DNA of 64,000 nt, taken from positions 1 through 64,000 of the forward strand of contig JBCAXJ010000006.1 in assembly GCA_038534135.1 (NCBI GenBank). Reading direction: 5' to 3'. The notes beneath the pieces are model-generated. The model did no database searches, had not been told where the DNA came from, and saw nothing but the letters and a program-made list of their open reading frames with translations. The translations under genes were made by a program, and so were the position numbers. This document shows positions 8,580 to 18,097 of the stretch, piece after piece. How positions within the stretch are numbered: position 1 is the first letter of the stretch; every line of letters starts with the position of its first letter. This DNA comes from Thermohalobaculum sp038534135 (GTDB taxonomy: Bacteria > Pseudomonadota > Alphaproteobacteria > Rhodobacterales > Rhodobacteraceae).

Positions 8580-9833
8580 TCAAATTTTAACGGATATCGC
8601 CCGAAGCAAACGGTCTCGGTCACCAGTCGCGTCGGACCGGCTGAGCGTTCCGGCAAGCGCTTCGAGACTGTCGACATTGTGGGCGGCCACAAAGCTGTCG
8701 ACCTGCGGCAGCAGCGCCTGGATCCCCTGCGCGCGCGCCTCGAAACCGTCCCAGCGCAGAAGCGGGTTCAGCCAGATCAACCTTCGGGACGAAAGCCGCA
8801 GCCGTTCGGCCTGTCGCGCCAGCAGGCCAGGATCGTCACGTTCCAGACCATCGGTGATCAGCAAGACGACAGCACCTTGACCGAGCACACGCCGCGACCA
8901 ATCCTTGTTGAAGACTTCCAGACAGGCGCCGATCCGGGTGCCGCCCTCCCAATCGACGGCTTCATGTCCGGCACGCATCAACGCCTCGTCAACATCGCGG
9001 TGACGGAAATGGCGCGTAATGTTCGTCAGGCGCGTCCCGAACGTGAAGACATGCACCTTGCTCCAGCCCGCACCGCGCGCGTTCGCCGCCGCATGCAGAA
9101 AGTGCAGCAACATTCGTGAGTAAGACGCCATCGAGCCGGAGATATCGCAGAGTGCGACAAGGGCCGGCCAGCGCTCACGACGCTCGCGCCGCGCGAGGAC
9201 GGGTATGCCGCCGTTGCGCATTGCCGTGCGCATCGTCCGACGCCAGTCGGCCAGGCGGCCCAACGGCGCGGGTTGCGTTCGACGCGACGCGATTGGACGG
9301 ATCGGCAGCGCCAGCCGGGCGATCGCGCGTTTGGCTTCAGCCACCTCTGCGGTCGACATCTGCTCGAAATCGCGGCTCTTGAGAATCTCATCGGTCGACA
9401 GCGAAAACCGTGCATCGAGTTCGATCTCACCCGGTTCTTCCGGTGCCTCCGATGGTGGAGGCTCGGCACCATCCGCCAGCGCTTCGGCAGCGCGTTGCTC
9501 CGCGGCCTTCTTCTCGCGATCCTCTCCCGGCACCCCGATCACCGGCAGCATCATACCCATCATGCGTTCCATGATCTCAGGGTCTCGCCAGAACATATGG
9601 AAACACTGCTCGAACACAGGGATGTGCTCGGGCCGCGAAATGAAGCAGGCCGCCAGCGTGTGATAAAAGTCGTCGCGTTCCTGAAATCCGGCGGCCGAGA
9701 CAGCGCGGACGGCTTCAATTGCGCGCCCTGTGCCGACAGGCAGTCCGGCGGCGCGCAAAGCCCGCCCGAAATGCACGATGTTCTGGGCGAGCTTGCCGTC
9801 TTCCTGCGGTGTCGGGTCCGCGACGAAGTTCAC
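8580..9833 (-). CDS. coxE: CoxE-like von Willebrand factor A protein
   Basis: This 417-residue protein has a VWA fold in its C-terminal half. The metal-ion-dependent adhesion site DISGSM is at residues 230-235 and a later 'LITDGLERDD' strand completes it. The N-terminal part carries the CoxE-type 'RALRAAGLPVGTGR' segment and an acidic linker. CoxE works with the MoxR-type ATPase CoxD in assembling the [CuSMoO2] centre of aerobic CO dehydrogenase. Homologues also accompany other Mo-hydroxylases. The ATG overlaps the coxD stop by four bases. Whether the client is CO dehydrogenase cannot be told here, since coxMSL are absent. Confidence 0.85.
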   Translation of the reverse strand: MNFVADPTPQEDGKLAQNIVHFGRALRAAGLPVGTGRAIEAVRAVSAAGFQERDDFYHTLAACFISRPEHIPVFEQCFHMFWRDPEIMERMMGMMLPVIGVPGEDREKKAAEQRAAEALADGAEPPPSEAPEEPGEIELDARFSLSTDEILKSRDFEQMSTAEVAEAKRAIARLALPIRPIASRRTQPAPLGRLADWRRTMRTAMRNGGIPVLARRERRERWPALVALCDISGSMASYSRMLLHFLHAAANARGAGWSKVHVFTFGTRLTNITRHFRHRDVDEALMRAGHEAVDWEGGTRIGACLEVFNKDWSRRVLGQGAVVLLITDGLERDDPGLLARQAERLRLSSRRLIWLNPLLRWDGFEARAQGIQALLPQVDSFVAAHNVDSLEALAGTLSRSDATGDRDRLLRAISVKI

Positions 9834-10741
9834 GCGTTCGCCATCGCGAGGCGCACTTCGTCCAGCAGCGCCTTGGCATCAGATCCCTGAAAACGCGCGA
9901 TATCATCCTGGTACTTCAGGAGCGCCCCGAGCGTGTCCGTGATCACCTGCGGATTGAGCTCAAGCACGTCGAGCGACACCAGACAGCGCGCCCAATCCAG
10001 AGTTTCAGCGACACCCGGTGTCTTGAACAAGTCTTCCTTGCGCAGGCGTTGAACGAAAGACACAACCTCGCGCGACAAAACCTCGGACACTTCGGGCGCC
10101 CGCGATGCCAGGATCGAAAGCTCGCGTTCGGCATCCGGATAGCCAACCCAGTGGTACAGGCAACGCCGTTTCAGCGCATCGTGGACTTCGCGGGTGCGGT
10201 TCGACGTGATGATCACGATCGGCGGCTCGGCGGCCTTGACTGTCCCAAGCTCTGGGATCGTCACCTGAAAATCGGAGAGCGCTTCCAGCAGGAACGCCTC
10301 GAACGGCTCATCCGTCCGGTCAAGCTCGTCGATCAACAGGACCGGTGGACCGCCCTCCTGAGGCTCCATCGCTTCAAGCAGCGGCCGACGGGTCAGAAAC
10401 CGCTCCGAGAACAACTCGGATCCCAGCGCGTCGCGATTGGCGGTGCCGCTGGCCTCGGCCAGCCGGATCTCGATCATCTGGGCGGGGTAGTTCCACTCAT
10501 AAACCGCCGATGCAGCGTCCAGTCCTTCATAACACTGCAAGCGGATCAGTTTGCGTCCCAAAGAGGCCGAAAGTGCCTTGGCGATCTCTGTCTTTCCCGT
10601 CCCGGCCTCACCTTCGAGGAACAGTGGACGGCCCAGTTTGAGCGCCAGGAAACAGACCGTCGCAAGCGCGCGGCCACAGATATAGCCTGTACCGCCCAAC
10701 AGATCCTGGGTCGCGTCAATCGAACTGGGCAGCTTTGTCAT
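9830..10741 (-). CDS. coxD: CoxD-like MoxR-family AAA+ ATPase
   Basis: This 303-residue AAA+ protein has a Walker A motif at residues 44-51 (GEAGTGKT), a Walker B at about 164-172 (VLLIDELDR) and sensor residues in 'PPIVIITSNRTREV'. MoxR ATPases act as chaperones that insert metal cofactors together with a VWA partner. CoxD is the CO-dehydrogenase version. It is the first gene of the minus-strand coxD-coxE pair. Directly upstream the plus-strand RTX gene begins, so the CO dehydrogenase structural genes that often precede coxD are not here. Confidence 0.85.
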   Translation of the reverse strand: MTKLPSSIDATQDLLGGTGYICGRALATVCFLALKLGRPLFLEGEAGTGKTEIAKALSASLGRKLIRLQCYEGLDAASAVYEWNYPAQMIEIRLAEASGTANRDALGSELFSERFLTRRPLLEAMEPQEGGPPVLLIDELDRTDEPFEAFLLEALSDFQVTIPELGTVKAAEPPIVIITSNRTREVHDALKRRCLYHWVGYPDAERELSILASRAPEVSEVLSREVVSFVQRLRKEDLFKTPGVAETLDWARCLVSLDVLELNPQVITDTLGALLKYQDDIARFQGSDAKALLDEVRLAMANA

Positions 10742-11027
10742 GGGTGTCCTCGCTCCTGCTGGCGCAGTGGAAGGCTTCCCTTGTCAGAAATCAACCCGGC
10801 CATCCGTCGTAGAGTGGTCGATGAACCAGGCCACGCAGGCGTGCAAGTGTGAACAACCACCAGGGCGCCAAACGAACGAGGGCCCTGTGCGCATCAGGGC
10901 GGATCTCGAAATAGCGAAAGATCGATTTCAAATTTCAACTTAAAGTCCACAGATTAACCATCTGAGTTTGCACCGATTTAACCACCCGCGGTGAATCTAG
11001 CCCGAATACCGAGAGAGGAACGGGCGG
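10742..11027. promoter_or_regulatory. Divergent promoter region between coxD and the giant RTX gene
   Basis: This 286-base stretch lies between two divergent starts. The half near the RTX gene is distinctly AT-rich (about 10915-10990) and contains two TTAACC copies roughly 30 bases apart (near 10953 and 10978). A purine-rich GAGAGAGGAACGG precedes the RTX ATG. I cannot assign a specific regulator. Confidence 0.4.
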
Positions 11028-14000
11028 ATGGCAAACAACATCCACGATCAGGACGATGATGGCACGATCGACGGCACCGCGCAGTCTGATGTCATTTATG
11101 GCGGCACCTCGAACGGTAACGCGAACGGCGGCGCCGTGGTCAACGACACGATCGACGGCGGCCAAAGCGACGATACGATCTATGCCGGTGACGGCGATGA
11201 TCTGATTTTCGGTGGCGACGCCGGTGATGCTGCGGGCGGGGGCAGTGGCGCCAAACGCGTCGAAGAGTTCCAGTTCGATCTCGACAACGCCGATCCTGTC
11301 GATGAAGGCAACGGCGATGGAAACATCGGCGACTCGATCCTCTACCGGAATGTTGCGACCGCTGATGATGGGACCCCGATCAGCGTCAGGATCACGATCG
11401 TCAATCAAAGCGACGATGATCTCGACATCGAGCTTGGCCGGTCTGACAATTATCCGATCTTCCTCGAAGGCGGCGAACCTGGCACGAAAGTCGATGTCCG
11501 GGTCGACTTCCTCGACAGCGCTGGAAACCCTGTCACCATCAACTCGAACTTCACCTTCCGGGACGTCGACTACTACGGGAACGACAATAAGGAAGGTGTC
11601 ACGTTCGACACAACCGACATCACCCATTACGCCGTTTCCGGGTCTCCCTCGTCGAGCGTTCAGGTCGATGACCGCGGCGACGAGATCGAGTTCACGACCG
11701 ACACCGGCGGCGACACCGGCGATGAGAACCTTTGGACGCAAGTCTTTTTCGAGAATCAGAGCTCGCTGAATTTTACGCTCGAATCCCGCGATAACGACGC
11801 CGGGTATGGGTTCGACACCGCAAACTTTTCCAACACACCGATCATTACCGAGGTCGACGCGTCCGGTGACGATCTACTCTATGGCGGCGAAGGCAATGAC
11901 AGCGCGCTCGGCGGTGGTGGCGACGACACCATCTACGGCGAAGCAGGCGAAGACACCCTGGACGGCGGCAAGGGCGCCGACACGCTGTTCGGTGGCGACG
12001 GCAATGACAGCGTGCTGGGCGACGCTGGTGACGACACGCTCTATGGCAACGCTGGCAACGATACGCTGGATGGCGGCGAAGGCACGGACACGCTGTTCGG
12101 CGGCGACGGTCAAGACACGTTCATCGGAAGCGACGGTGCCGATTCAATCAGCGGTGGGACCGGACAGGACACGGTCGACTATTCCGCTTCGGGCAGCGGC
12201 GTCACGGTCGATCTGTCGGCGGGCACGGCGACGGGCGGCGACGCTGCCGGGGATCAGTTAACCGGCGTCGACGGGGTCATCGGCAGCGACCATGCGGACA
12301 CGATCATCGGGTTCGACGGCGAAAGCACCGGTCCGGACGGTTTCACGAACGTCTTCTATGGCGGCACCGGCAACGACAGCCTCGATGGACGCGGCGGGAG
12401 CGATTCGTTGTTCGGCGGGGATGGTTCCGACAACATCGAAGGCGGGTCGGGCAACGACAGCATCGATGGTGGCGACGATGCCGACACAATCGCGGGCGGC
12501 ATCGGCGACGATTCGATCGATGGCGGGACAGGTGCGGACTCGATCGACGCAGGCTCCGGCAATGATACCGTCCTCGGCGGCACCGGCGCGGATGTCATCA
12601 CAGGCGGTGCGGGCAACGACTCAATCGACGCTGGCAACTCGGGCGATTCCATCGATGCCGGAACTGGCCACGACGTCGTCACCGCCGGAAGCGGCTCGGA
12701 CACGGTTTATGCCGGGGACGGAAACGACTCGATCGACGGTGGCGCCGACGATGACACAATCAGCGCCGGATCGGGCGACGACGTGGTCGAAGGCGGCTCC
12801 GGGTCTGATTCAATCGATGCCGGTACCGGCAACGACACGATCCTTGCAGGCGCCGATCAGGACCTCGTCTATGCCGGTGTCGGTGACGACTCCATCGATG
12901 GCGGATCAGGTTCCGACAGCCTCTTCGCGGGCAGCGGCGCCGATACAATCGACGGGGGCAGCGGCACCGATACGATTTATGCGGGTGATGGCAACGACAC
13001 CATCGACGGTGGCGAAGGCGGCGACACGCTCTATGGCGGCGATGGCGACGACAAGATCGTCATGGATGAGTCGTCGGGCATCGACAACGTCTTTGGCGGC
13101 GACGGCCTGGATCACCTCGACCTCTCGGGATCGAGTTCTGGCGTAACGGTCGACCTGTCAAGTGCGGGAGCCACCGTCACGGCGGGGTCCGGTCAGGCAA
13201 CCTTCGATGGCATCGAGGAAATCACCCTCACCAGCGGTGCCGACACCGTCATCAACAACGGCTACACCGACGACATCAACATTGACCTCGGCACGGGCAA
13301 CGACGTCCTGCAATCCGGGGCCGGTGATGACACGATCTCCGGCGGCGCCGGAAACGACACGATCGATGCGGGGTCCGGCAGCAACATCGTCACCGGCGGG
13401 ACCGGGAGCGACACCTACGTCATCCGCTCGGCCGACTTCTCCGACCTCGGCACGGACGACGAGATCCGCGCCGCCATTCTGGATATGAACGCGAGCGGGA
13501 TCGAGGGCTGGAAAGGGATCAAAGGCGAAGGCGGCACTCAAGGGTCAGACGAGGGCGGCACGTCCAGCAACGCCGAACTCTTCGATGTCCCGGACATTGG
13601 TAAAGTCGTCGACGATGCACTCGAACCCCTGATGGGGAAGAAGGACGCAGGTGACGCAGAGAAGATCGCCGAAGATGCAATCGAGGAGTTCCTTGCCACG
13701 ACGACGGACACGGACATCTCGGCCTGGGACATCAGCGAAGTCGTCTACAATGCGCTGTTGCCTGAGATTGGGATTATCAACGCAGGGATCGCAGGTCTCT
13801 CGGCGTATAGCGAGGCCGACGATCAGATAGATCTCGCCACGATCGGCGACCCCAAGGATCTGGATCCGAAGAAACTGTCGGATGATGTCGAAGACACCTT
13901 AGAGGCCGCGATCGGCAAGCATGACGCGAAAGATGTCGCAAAAGATGTTGAGGATGCGCTCGACGCACTGAAGGACACGCGCGAAGCTGGGAACGACCCG

Positions 14001-17000
14001 CTTTCGCCGGACGAAATCGCCGACGCGGTTTATGACGTTGTCAACAATGCGCATGGGCCGGAAGTCGCGGAACTGGCAAAGGAAACCGCTCTACTCACGG
14101 CCGAAACCCAGTTGGGCGTCGCAGCGGGCTCCGGCGGAACCGAGCCCGATCCGACCAACACGCTCGGCGACGAGATCCTCGCACGTGCCTCGCAGACCGA
14201 GATCACCGATTTCGAGCTTGGTTCCGACACGCTGGACTTCAGCAACATCGATTATCTGAGCACATCTGGCCTGTCGACGAACGACGTGAAAGTCGTCGAT
14301 ACTGCGGGGGATGGCAGCGGCGATGCAGTTCTCAATCTCCCGGACGGTTCTTCCATCACGCTCCGGGGCATCAGCGTCTACGACCTTGACCCCGAAACGC
14401 TCGAGACGATGGGCTTCAACGCCTCGGCCGACGCGACACAGTTCCAGAACGAGTTCCTGAACGAAGCGGGACAGATCGGTGGTGGCGGCGGCGATGACGC
14501 GATCACAGGGTCCGAGCGCGACGAGACGATCTCTGGTGGCAGCGGGAACGACACGCTGATCCTGGGCGGCGGAACGGATTCCGTATCCGGCGGAAGTGAC
14601 GAGGACCGGATCATCGTCGAAGACGGCTTCGACGGCAGCACGATCGACGGTGGCGGCGGTGGCTCGGACAGGGACGAGGTCGATTTCTCGGACCTGACCT
14701 CCGGCGTCACACTGACGGCAACGATGCGCAACGATGGCTCGTTCAACGACGCAAACGGGGACACCGCGAACTTCGCCGACATCGAGAGCGTGACGGGCAC
14801 GACGAGCGAAGACATCATCGACTTCTCCCTTGCCAGTGACGCCGATGACGTCTCGATCGATGGCGGCGATGGCAATGACAGCGTCGCAGGAGGCGGCGGC
14901 AACGACACGCTGGTCGGCGGGCTTGGCGACGACACGGCAGCGGGCGGGGACGGGTCCGACCTTATCTATGGCGGCGAAGGCGACGACCGCCTCTCCACCG
15001 GGCTCGGCGAAGACACGCTCTATGGCGGGGCCGGGGATGACCTTCTCACCAACTCCGCAGGCAACGACACGCTCGTCGGTGGCGTCGGCAACGACACGCT
15101 GATTGCGACCCTGGGCGACGACCATCTCTACGGCGGGGACGGTAACGACAGCCTCGATGGGGGCGCGGATGACGACGCTCTCTATGGTGGTATCGGCGAC
15201 GACACACTGGCGGGCGGAACCGGTGACGACATGGTCATCGGCGGGGACGGCGCCGACCTGCTCTACGGCGGCGCGGGCGATGACTTCGTCATAGCAAGCG
15301 ACTTCGGACCCCAGGCGAATACCGGCAACGAGACTGTCTACGGCGGTGCTGGCAACGACATCGTCACCGGCAGCGGTGGCGACGATACCATCTACGGCGG
15401 CACCGGGAACGACCGGATCGAAAGCCGCGACGGAACGGACACCATCTATTCCGGGGATGGCGACGACACGCTTGTTGGATATGACGCAACAGCACTGACG
15501 GGCGGGGACCTGACGCCTCTGTCCGACGACGGGTCCGCGGATACGTTCTTTGCTGGGTCGGGGGCTGACCTCATCCATGCGGGCGATGGGAACGATGTAA
15601 TCAACGCCGGAACCGACGCCGATGTCGTCTACGCTGGCGATGATCAGGATACGATCGTCATCGAGGATGCTTTCGGCGCCGACAACATCTATGGCGGCGA
15701 GGGCGGTACGGATATCGACACGCTCGATCTCTCCGCGGTCAGCACCGGGGTCACGGCGACTTTCTCGGCCTCCGAAGATGGCACGTTCAGTGACGGGACC
15801 GACACCGCCTCGTTCTTCGAGATCGAGAACATTATCCTCACGGACAGCGATGATGTCGTCGACGCCACCAACGATACCGCTGGTATCAGCCTCCATGGCC
15901 GGGATGGCAACGACACGATCGTGGCAGGCACGGGCGATGACATCGTCCTTGGCGGTAGCGGAAACGATTCGATCGATGGCGGCGCCGGTAACGACTCCAT
16001 CGACGGTGGCGCCGGAGACGATACGCTCAGCGGCGGCGCAGGAAACGACACGCTGACCGGCGGCTCTGGCAACGACGTGTTCGAGCTTTCGGCATCCGGC
16101 GGCGACGACACGATCACTGACTTCTCAGCCGGAAGCGACACGTTCGATACCACGGCGCTGACCGATGTCGGCAATGCTCTCACGAACCAGGATGGCATCG
16201 TCACGGCGGAAGAAGTTGTCGTGACCCAGCCGGGCGGGCCAGGCACCGACCAACTTCTGTCGTTCCCGTCGGGCGAAACCGTCTCGGTTCCCGATGGAAC
16301 GGTGAATACATTCTCAACGGCTACTCAGTTTGCCTCGCTGGTCGCGATGGGCGTTCCGCCATGTTTTGCGCCCGGTACGTTGATTGCGACAAGCCGGGGA
16401 GAGGTCCGTGTCGAGAATCTGCGCATTGGCGACATGATCATGACGGCGCGAAACGGTCCGCAACCCCTGCGCTGGATCGGCGTACGCACCGAAGTGTTCG
16501 CCGACCGCGACGCGGGCAACAAGCCGATATTGATCCGCGCAGGAGCACTGGGTGACGGCTTTCCAACGCGCGATCTGGTCGTCTCACCGCAGCACCGGAT
16601 GTTGATGACGGGCAATCCGGTGAAGAACATGTTCGACGAAAGCCAGGTCTTCGCGACCGCAAAGAACCTGACGGCCCTGCCCGGGGTTCGCTGCATGCTG
16701 GGCAAGTCCGAGATCACTTACTACGCCTTGCTGCTTGATCGCCACGAGATCATCTTTGCCGAGGGTACTGCAACCGAAAGCTTCCGCCCGGGGCCCGTCG
16801 TGATGCGGGGTTTCGAAGCTCAGATCCGCGAGGAGATCTACGCGATCTATCCAAAGCTGCGTGCGGCACCGGTTAAAGGTCTTGGCGAACCGGCCGCACG
16901 GCTGCTGAATGGCCGCGAAAGCCGGGCCATTGCCCGCCGTATCGCAAAGCGCCTGTCGCGCCGCGACGATGATATCTCTGCGGGCAAGCGGTCAAGCGAC

Positions 17001-17042
17001 GACGGTCAAGTATCTGAGAAAGAACAGATTTCTGCGCCGTGA
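11028..17042 (+). CDS. Giant RTX (Ca-binding repeat) protein with Hint domain, type I secretion substrate
   Basis: This 2004-residue acidic protein is dominated by GGxGxDxL calcium-binding nonapeptides in two blocks (about 280-790 and 1150-1690). Between a short N-terminal RTX stretch and the first block is a beta-rich domain (about 75-270). The blocks are separated by a helical, non-RTX insert (about 815-1040) holding two related copies of a 60-residue unit (853-911 and 944-1007). A Hint (hedgehog/intein) domain begins at Cys1779 (CFAPGTLIAT) and includes 'VVSPQHRMLM'. This Hint type is common in Rhodobacteraceae RTX proteins and may self-process. There is no signal peptide, as expected for type I export. 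No ABC exporter is nearby. The passenger function is unknown. Confidence 0.88.
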   Translation: MANNIHDQDDDGTIDGTAQSDVIYGGTSNGNANGGAVVNDTIDGGQSDDTIYAGDGDDLIFGGDAGDAAGGGSGAKRVEEFQFDLDNADPVDEGNGDGNIGDSILYRNVATADDGTPISVRITIVNQSDDDLDIELGRSDNYPIFLEGGEPGTKVDVRVDFLDSAGNPVTINSNFTFRDVDYYGNDNKEGVTFDTTDITHYAVSGSPSSSVQVDDRGDEIEFTTDTGGDTGDENLWTQVFFENQSSLNFTLESRDNDAGYGFDTANFSNTPIITEVDASGDDLLYGGEGNDSALGGGGDDTIYGEAGEDTLDGGKGADTLFGGDGNDSVLGDAGDDTLYGNAGNDTLDGGEGTDTLFGGDGQDTFIGSDGADSISGGTGQDTVDYSASGSGVTVDLSAGTATGGDAAGDQLTGVDGVIGSDHADTIIGFDGESTGPDGFTNVFYGGTGNDSLDGRGGSDSLFGGDGSDNIEGGSGNDSIDGGDDADTIAGGIGDDSIDGGTGADSIDAGSGNDTVLGGTGADVITGGAGNDSIDAGNSGDSIDAGTGHDVVTAGSGSDTVYAGDGNDSIDGGADDDTISAGSGDDVVEGGSGSDSIDAGTGNDTILAGADQDLVYAGVGDDSIDGGSGSDSLFAGSGADTIDGGSGTDTIYAGDGNDTIDGGEGGDTLYGGDGDDKIVMDESSGIDNVFGGDGLDHLDLSGSSSGVTVDLSSAGATVTAGSGQATFDGIEEITLTSGADTVINNGYTDDINIDLGTGNDVLQSGAGDDTISGGAGNDTIDAGSGSNIVTGGTGSDTYVIRSADFSDLGTDDEIRAAILDMNASGIEGWKGIKGEGGTQGSDEGGTSSNAELFDVPDIGKVVDDALEPLMGKKDAGDAEKIAEDAIEEFLATTTDTDISAWDISEVVYNALLPEIGIINAGIAGLSAYSEADDQIDLATIGDPKDLDPKKLSDDVEDTLEAAIGKHDAKDVAKDVEDALDALKDTREAGNDPLSPDEIADAVYDVVNNAHGPEVAELAKETALLTAETQLGVAAGSGGTEPDPTNTLGDEILARASQTEITDFELGSDTLDFSNIDYLSTSGLSTNDVKVVDTAGDGSGDAVLNLPDGSSITLRGISVYDLDPETLETMGFNASADATQFQNEFLNEAGQIGGGGGDDAITGSERDETISGGSGNDTLILGGGTDSVSGGSDEDRIIVEDGFDGSTIDGGGGGSDRDEVDFSDLTSGVTLTATMRNDGSFNDANGDTANFADIESVTGTTSEDIIDFSLASDADDVSIDGGDGNDSVAGGGGNDTLVGGLGDDTAAGGDGSDLIYGGEGDDRLSTGLGEDTLYGGAGDDLLTNSAGNDTLVGGVGNDTLIATLGDDHLYGGDGNDSLDGGADDDALYGGIGDDTLAGGTGDDMVIGGDGADLLYGGAGDDFVIASDFGPQANTGNETVYGGAGNDIVTGSGGDDTIYGGTGNDRIESRDGTDTIYSGDGDDTLVGYDATALTGGDLTPLSDDGSADTFFAGSGADLIHAGDGNDVINAGTDADVVYAGDDQDTIVIEDAFGADNIYGGEGGTDIDTLDLSAVSTGVTATFSASEDGTFSDGTDTASFFEIENIILTDSDDVVDATNDTAGISLHGRDGNDTIVAGTGDDIVLGGSGNDSIDGGAGNDSIDGGAGDDTLSGGAGNDTLTGGSGNDVFELSASGGDDTITDFSAGSDTFDTTALTDVGNALTNQDGIVTAEEVVVTQPGGPGTDQLLSFPSGETVSVPDGTVNTFSTATQFASLVAMGVPPCFAPGTLIATSRGEVRVENLRIGDMIMTARNGPQPLRWIGVRTEVFADRDAGNKPILIRAGALGDGFPTRDLVVSPQHRMLMTGNPVKNMFDESQVFATAKNLTALPGVRCMLGKSEITYYALLLDRHEIIFAEGTATESFRPGPVVMRGFEAQIREEIYAIYPKLRAAPVKGLGEPAARLLNGRESRAIARRIAKRLSRRDDDISAGKRSSDDGQVSEKEQISAP
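13584..14048 (+). repeat. Internal duplication of a helical unit within the RTX protein
   Basis: Copy 1 (13584-13760) and copy 2 (13857-14048) encode similar helical modules. Both run D-V/L-x-D-A/T-L-E-x-x-(I/M)GKxDAxD, then K-x-(V/A)-x-D-A-(L/I), a polar linker, and S-x-x-(E/D)I-(A/S)-x-(A/V)VY. The two are separated by about 32 residues. They interrupt the Ca-binding repeats and lack Gly-Asp nonapeptides, so they are a separate domain family inside the protein. Confidence 0.6.
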
Positions 17043-17097
17043 GGATTGAGAACGATGTCAGACCGCGTTGCTAAACGTCTGCCCAAGATCTTAGCAG

Positions 17098-17331
17098 TCA
17101 GTGGCCAAGCTTGAGCTTCGCCCAGATCCAAGAGAGTGCGGAGAGCGCAAGAAACCCCGCCACGCACAGGATCACGGTCCTGAACTCGGTCAGCCAGCCG
17201 CGAAGCCAGCGCAACTCGCGATCGCCGGACCAACGCGCGACATTGGCGAATTGACCGTAGTTGTCCCACGCGTACCAGGCAGAGAAGGCCAAGGCCGCTG
17301 CCAGGACGAGTCCCAGGACCCGCAAAACCAT
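17098..17331 (-). CDS. Small two-helix membrane protein
   Basis: This 77-residue protein has two hydrophobic helices (about residues 3-20 and 52-72) joined by a Trp/Arg-rich loop. It is the last gene of a tightly spaced minus-strand cluster and starts one base after the stop of the preceding gene. I do not recognise the family. Its place suggests a small subunit or anchor for the redox proteins encoded upstream. Confidence 0.6.
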   Translation of the reverse strand: MVLRVLGLVLAAALAFSAWYAWDNYGQFANVARWSGDRELRWLRGWLTEFRTVILCVAGFLALSALSWIWAKLKLGH

Positions 17332-17332
17332 C

Positions 17333-18097
17333 TCAGAGCACCTTCATCGTTTCTGGGTCGATCCGGAAGATCAGCAGATCACCCCGGCGCAGCACATCGC
17401 CTTCGATCTCGACCAGCACCGCGGTGAAGTCGTACATCGTCGCGGGCATCGGACCGCCATCCGGTCCGGCCATCAGCAGAAAACGCTCTCCTTCGACAGG
17501 GCCTGTTGTCGCGAAGACCGGCGGGATATCACCGACCAGGCAAAGATTGGCGCACGCCTTGTGCGCCAATCCGATCCCGGGCCGCATGGCACCCGCCAGG
17601 CACTTGCCGTCACAGATCTCGCCCGTGATGCGCCACCGGCCAAGACCTTCGTCTTCGGGGAGCGTCGGTCCTTCCTCCTCGGCCTCCATCGGGCGGCGCT
17701 GACCGCCCGCCAACTGCAACATGTCGAGATCACCGCGTGTCAGCGGCAAACCTTGAACCTTTGTCAGCTTGCCATCGAACTTCTCCGCCGCCATCGCGCC
17801 CCGCTTGCCGCCGCTCGACAGCATCATGACGTGGCCTTCGGGGAACATCTCCGAACCTTCCGTGATCCAGAGCGTCGGGTACGGCAGCGCATGTACGATG
17901 CCGGTCAGCTCCTGTCGGCCCAGATCACCGCGAAAGCGGCCATCACCCGGATCGTCCTGGGTTGCACTCACGGCGAACCCAAGCCCGGCGAACAAGCACA
18001 GCAGCACCACCGCAGAAACAGGCAGGAACCGCGTTAGCCCGGCCGGCCAGTCATTGAGGAAACCGATGAAAAAGATGTCCTTCTGCGGCGTTCTCAT
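17333..18097 (-). CDS. Membrane-anchored protein with Cys4-His motif, redox-cluster partner
   Basis: This 254-residue protein has one N-terminal membrane helix (about 24-44) and a probably periplasmic body. Its most striking part is Cys162-x3-Cys166 followed by MRPGIG, His179, Cys182 and x3-Cys186, then 'GDIPPVF'. Four Cys and one His so close together suggest a metal site or disulfides. Its ATG overlaps the stop of the ferric-reductase/Rieske fusion by four bases, so the two are co-translated and probably work together. The function is unassigned; electron transfer or cofactor binding is my inference. Confidence 0.65.
   Translation of the reverse strand: MRTPQKDIFFIGFLNDWPAGLTRFLPVSAVVLLCLFAGLGFAVSATQDDPGDGRFRGDLGRQELTGIVHALPYPTLWITEGSEMFPEGHVMMLSSGGKRGAMAAEKFDGKLTKVQGLPLTRGDLDMLQLAGGQRRPMEAEEEGPTLPEDEGLGRWRITGEICDGKCLAGAMRPGIGLAHKACANLCLVGDIPPVFATTGPVEGERFLLMAGPDGGPMPATMYDFTAVLVEIEGDVLRRGDLLIFRIDPETMKVL

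Noticed and set aside
14091..15896. Long minus-strand open frame (about 600 codons) opposite the RTX gene
   Set aside because: It is a mirror of the Gly-Asp nonapeptide coding repeat; its residues are low-complexity Val/Ala/Asp/Arg and match no domain.
11880..16100. Possible CRISPR or minisatellite because of regular repeats
   Set aside because: The repeats have a 27-base rhythm that follows the protein nonapeptide and vary at third positions; there are no spacers of constant length and no Cas genes.
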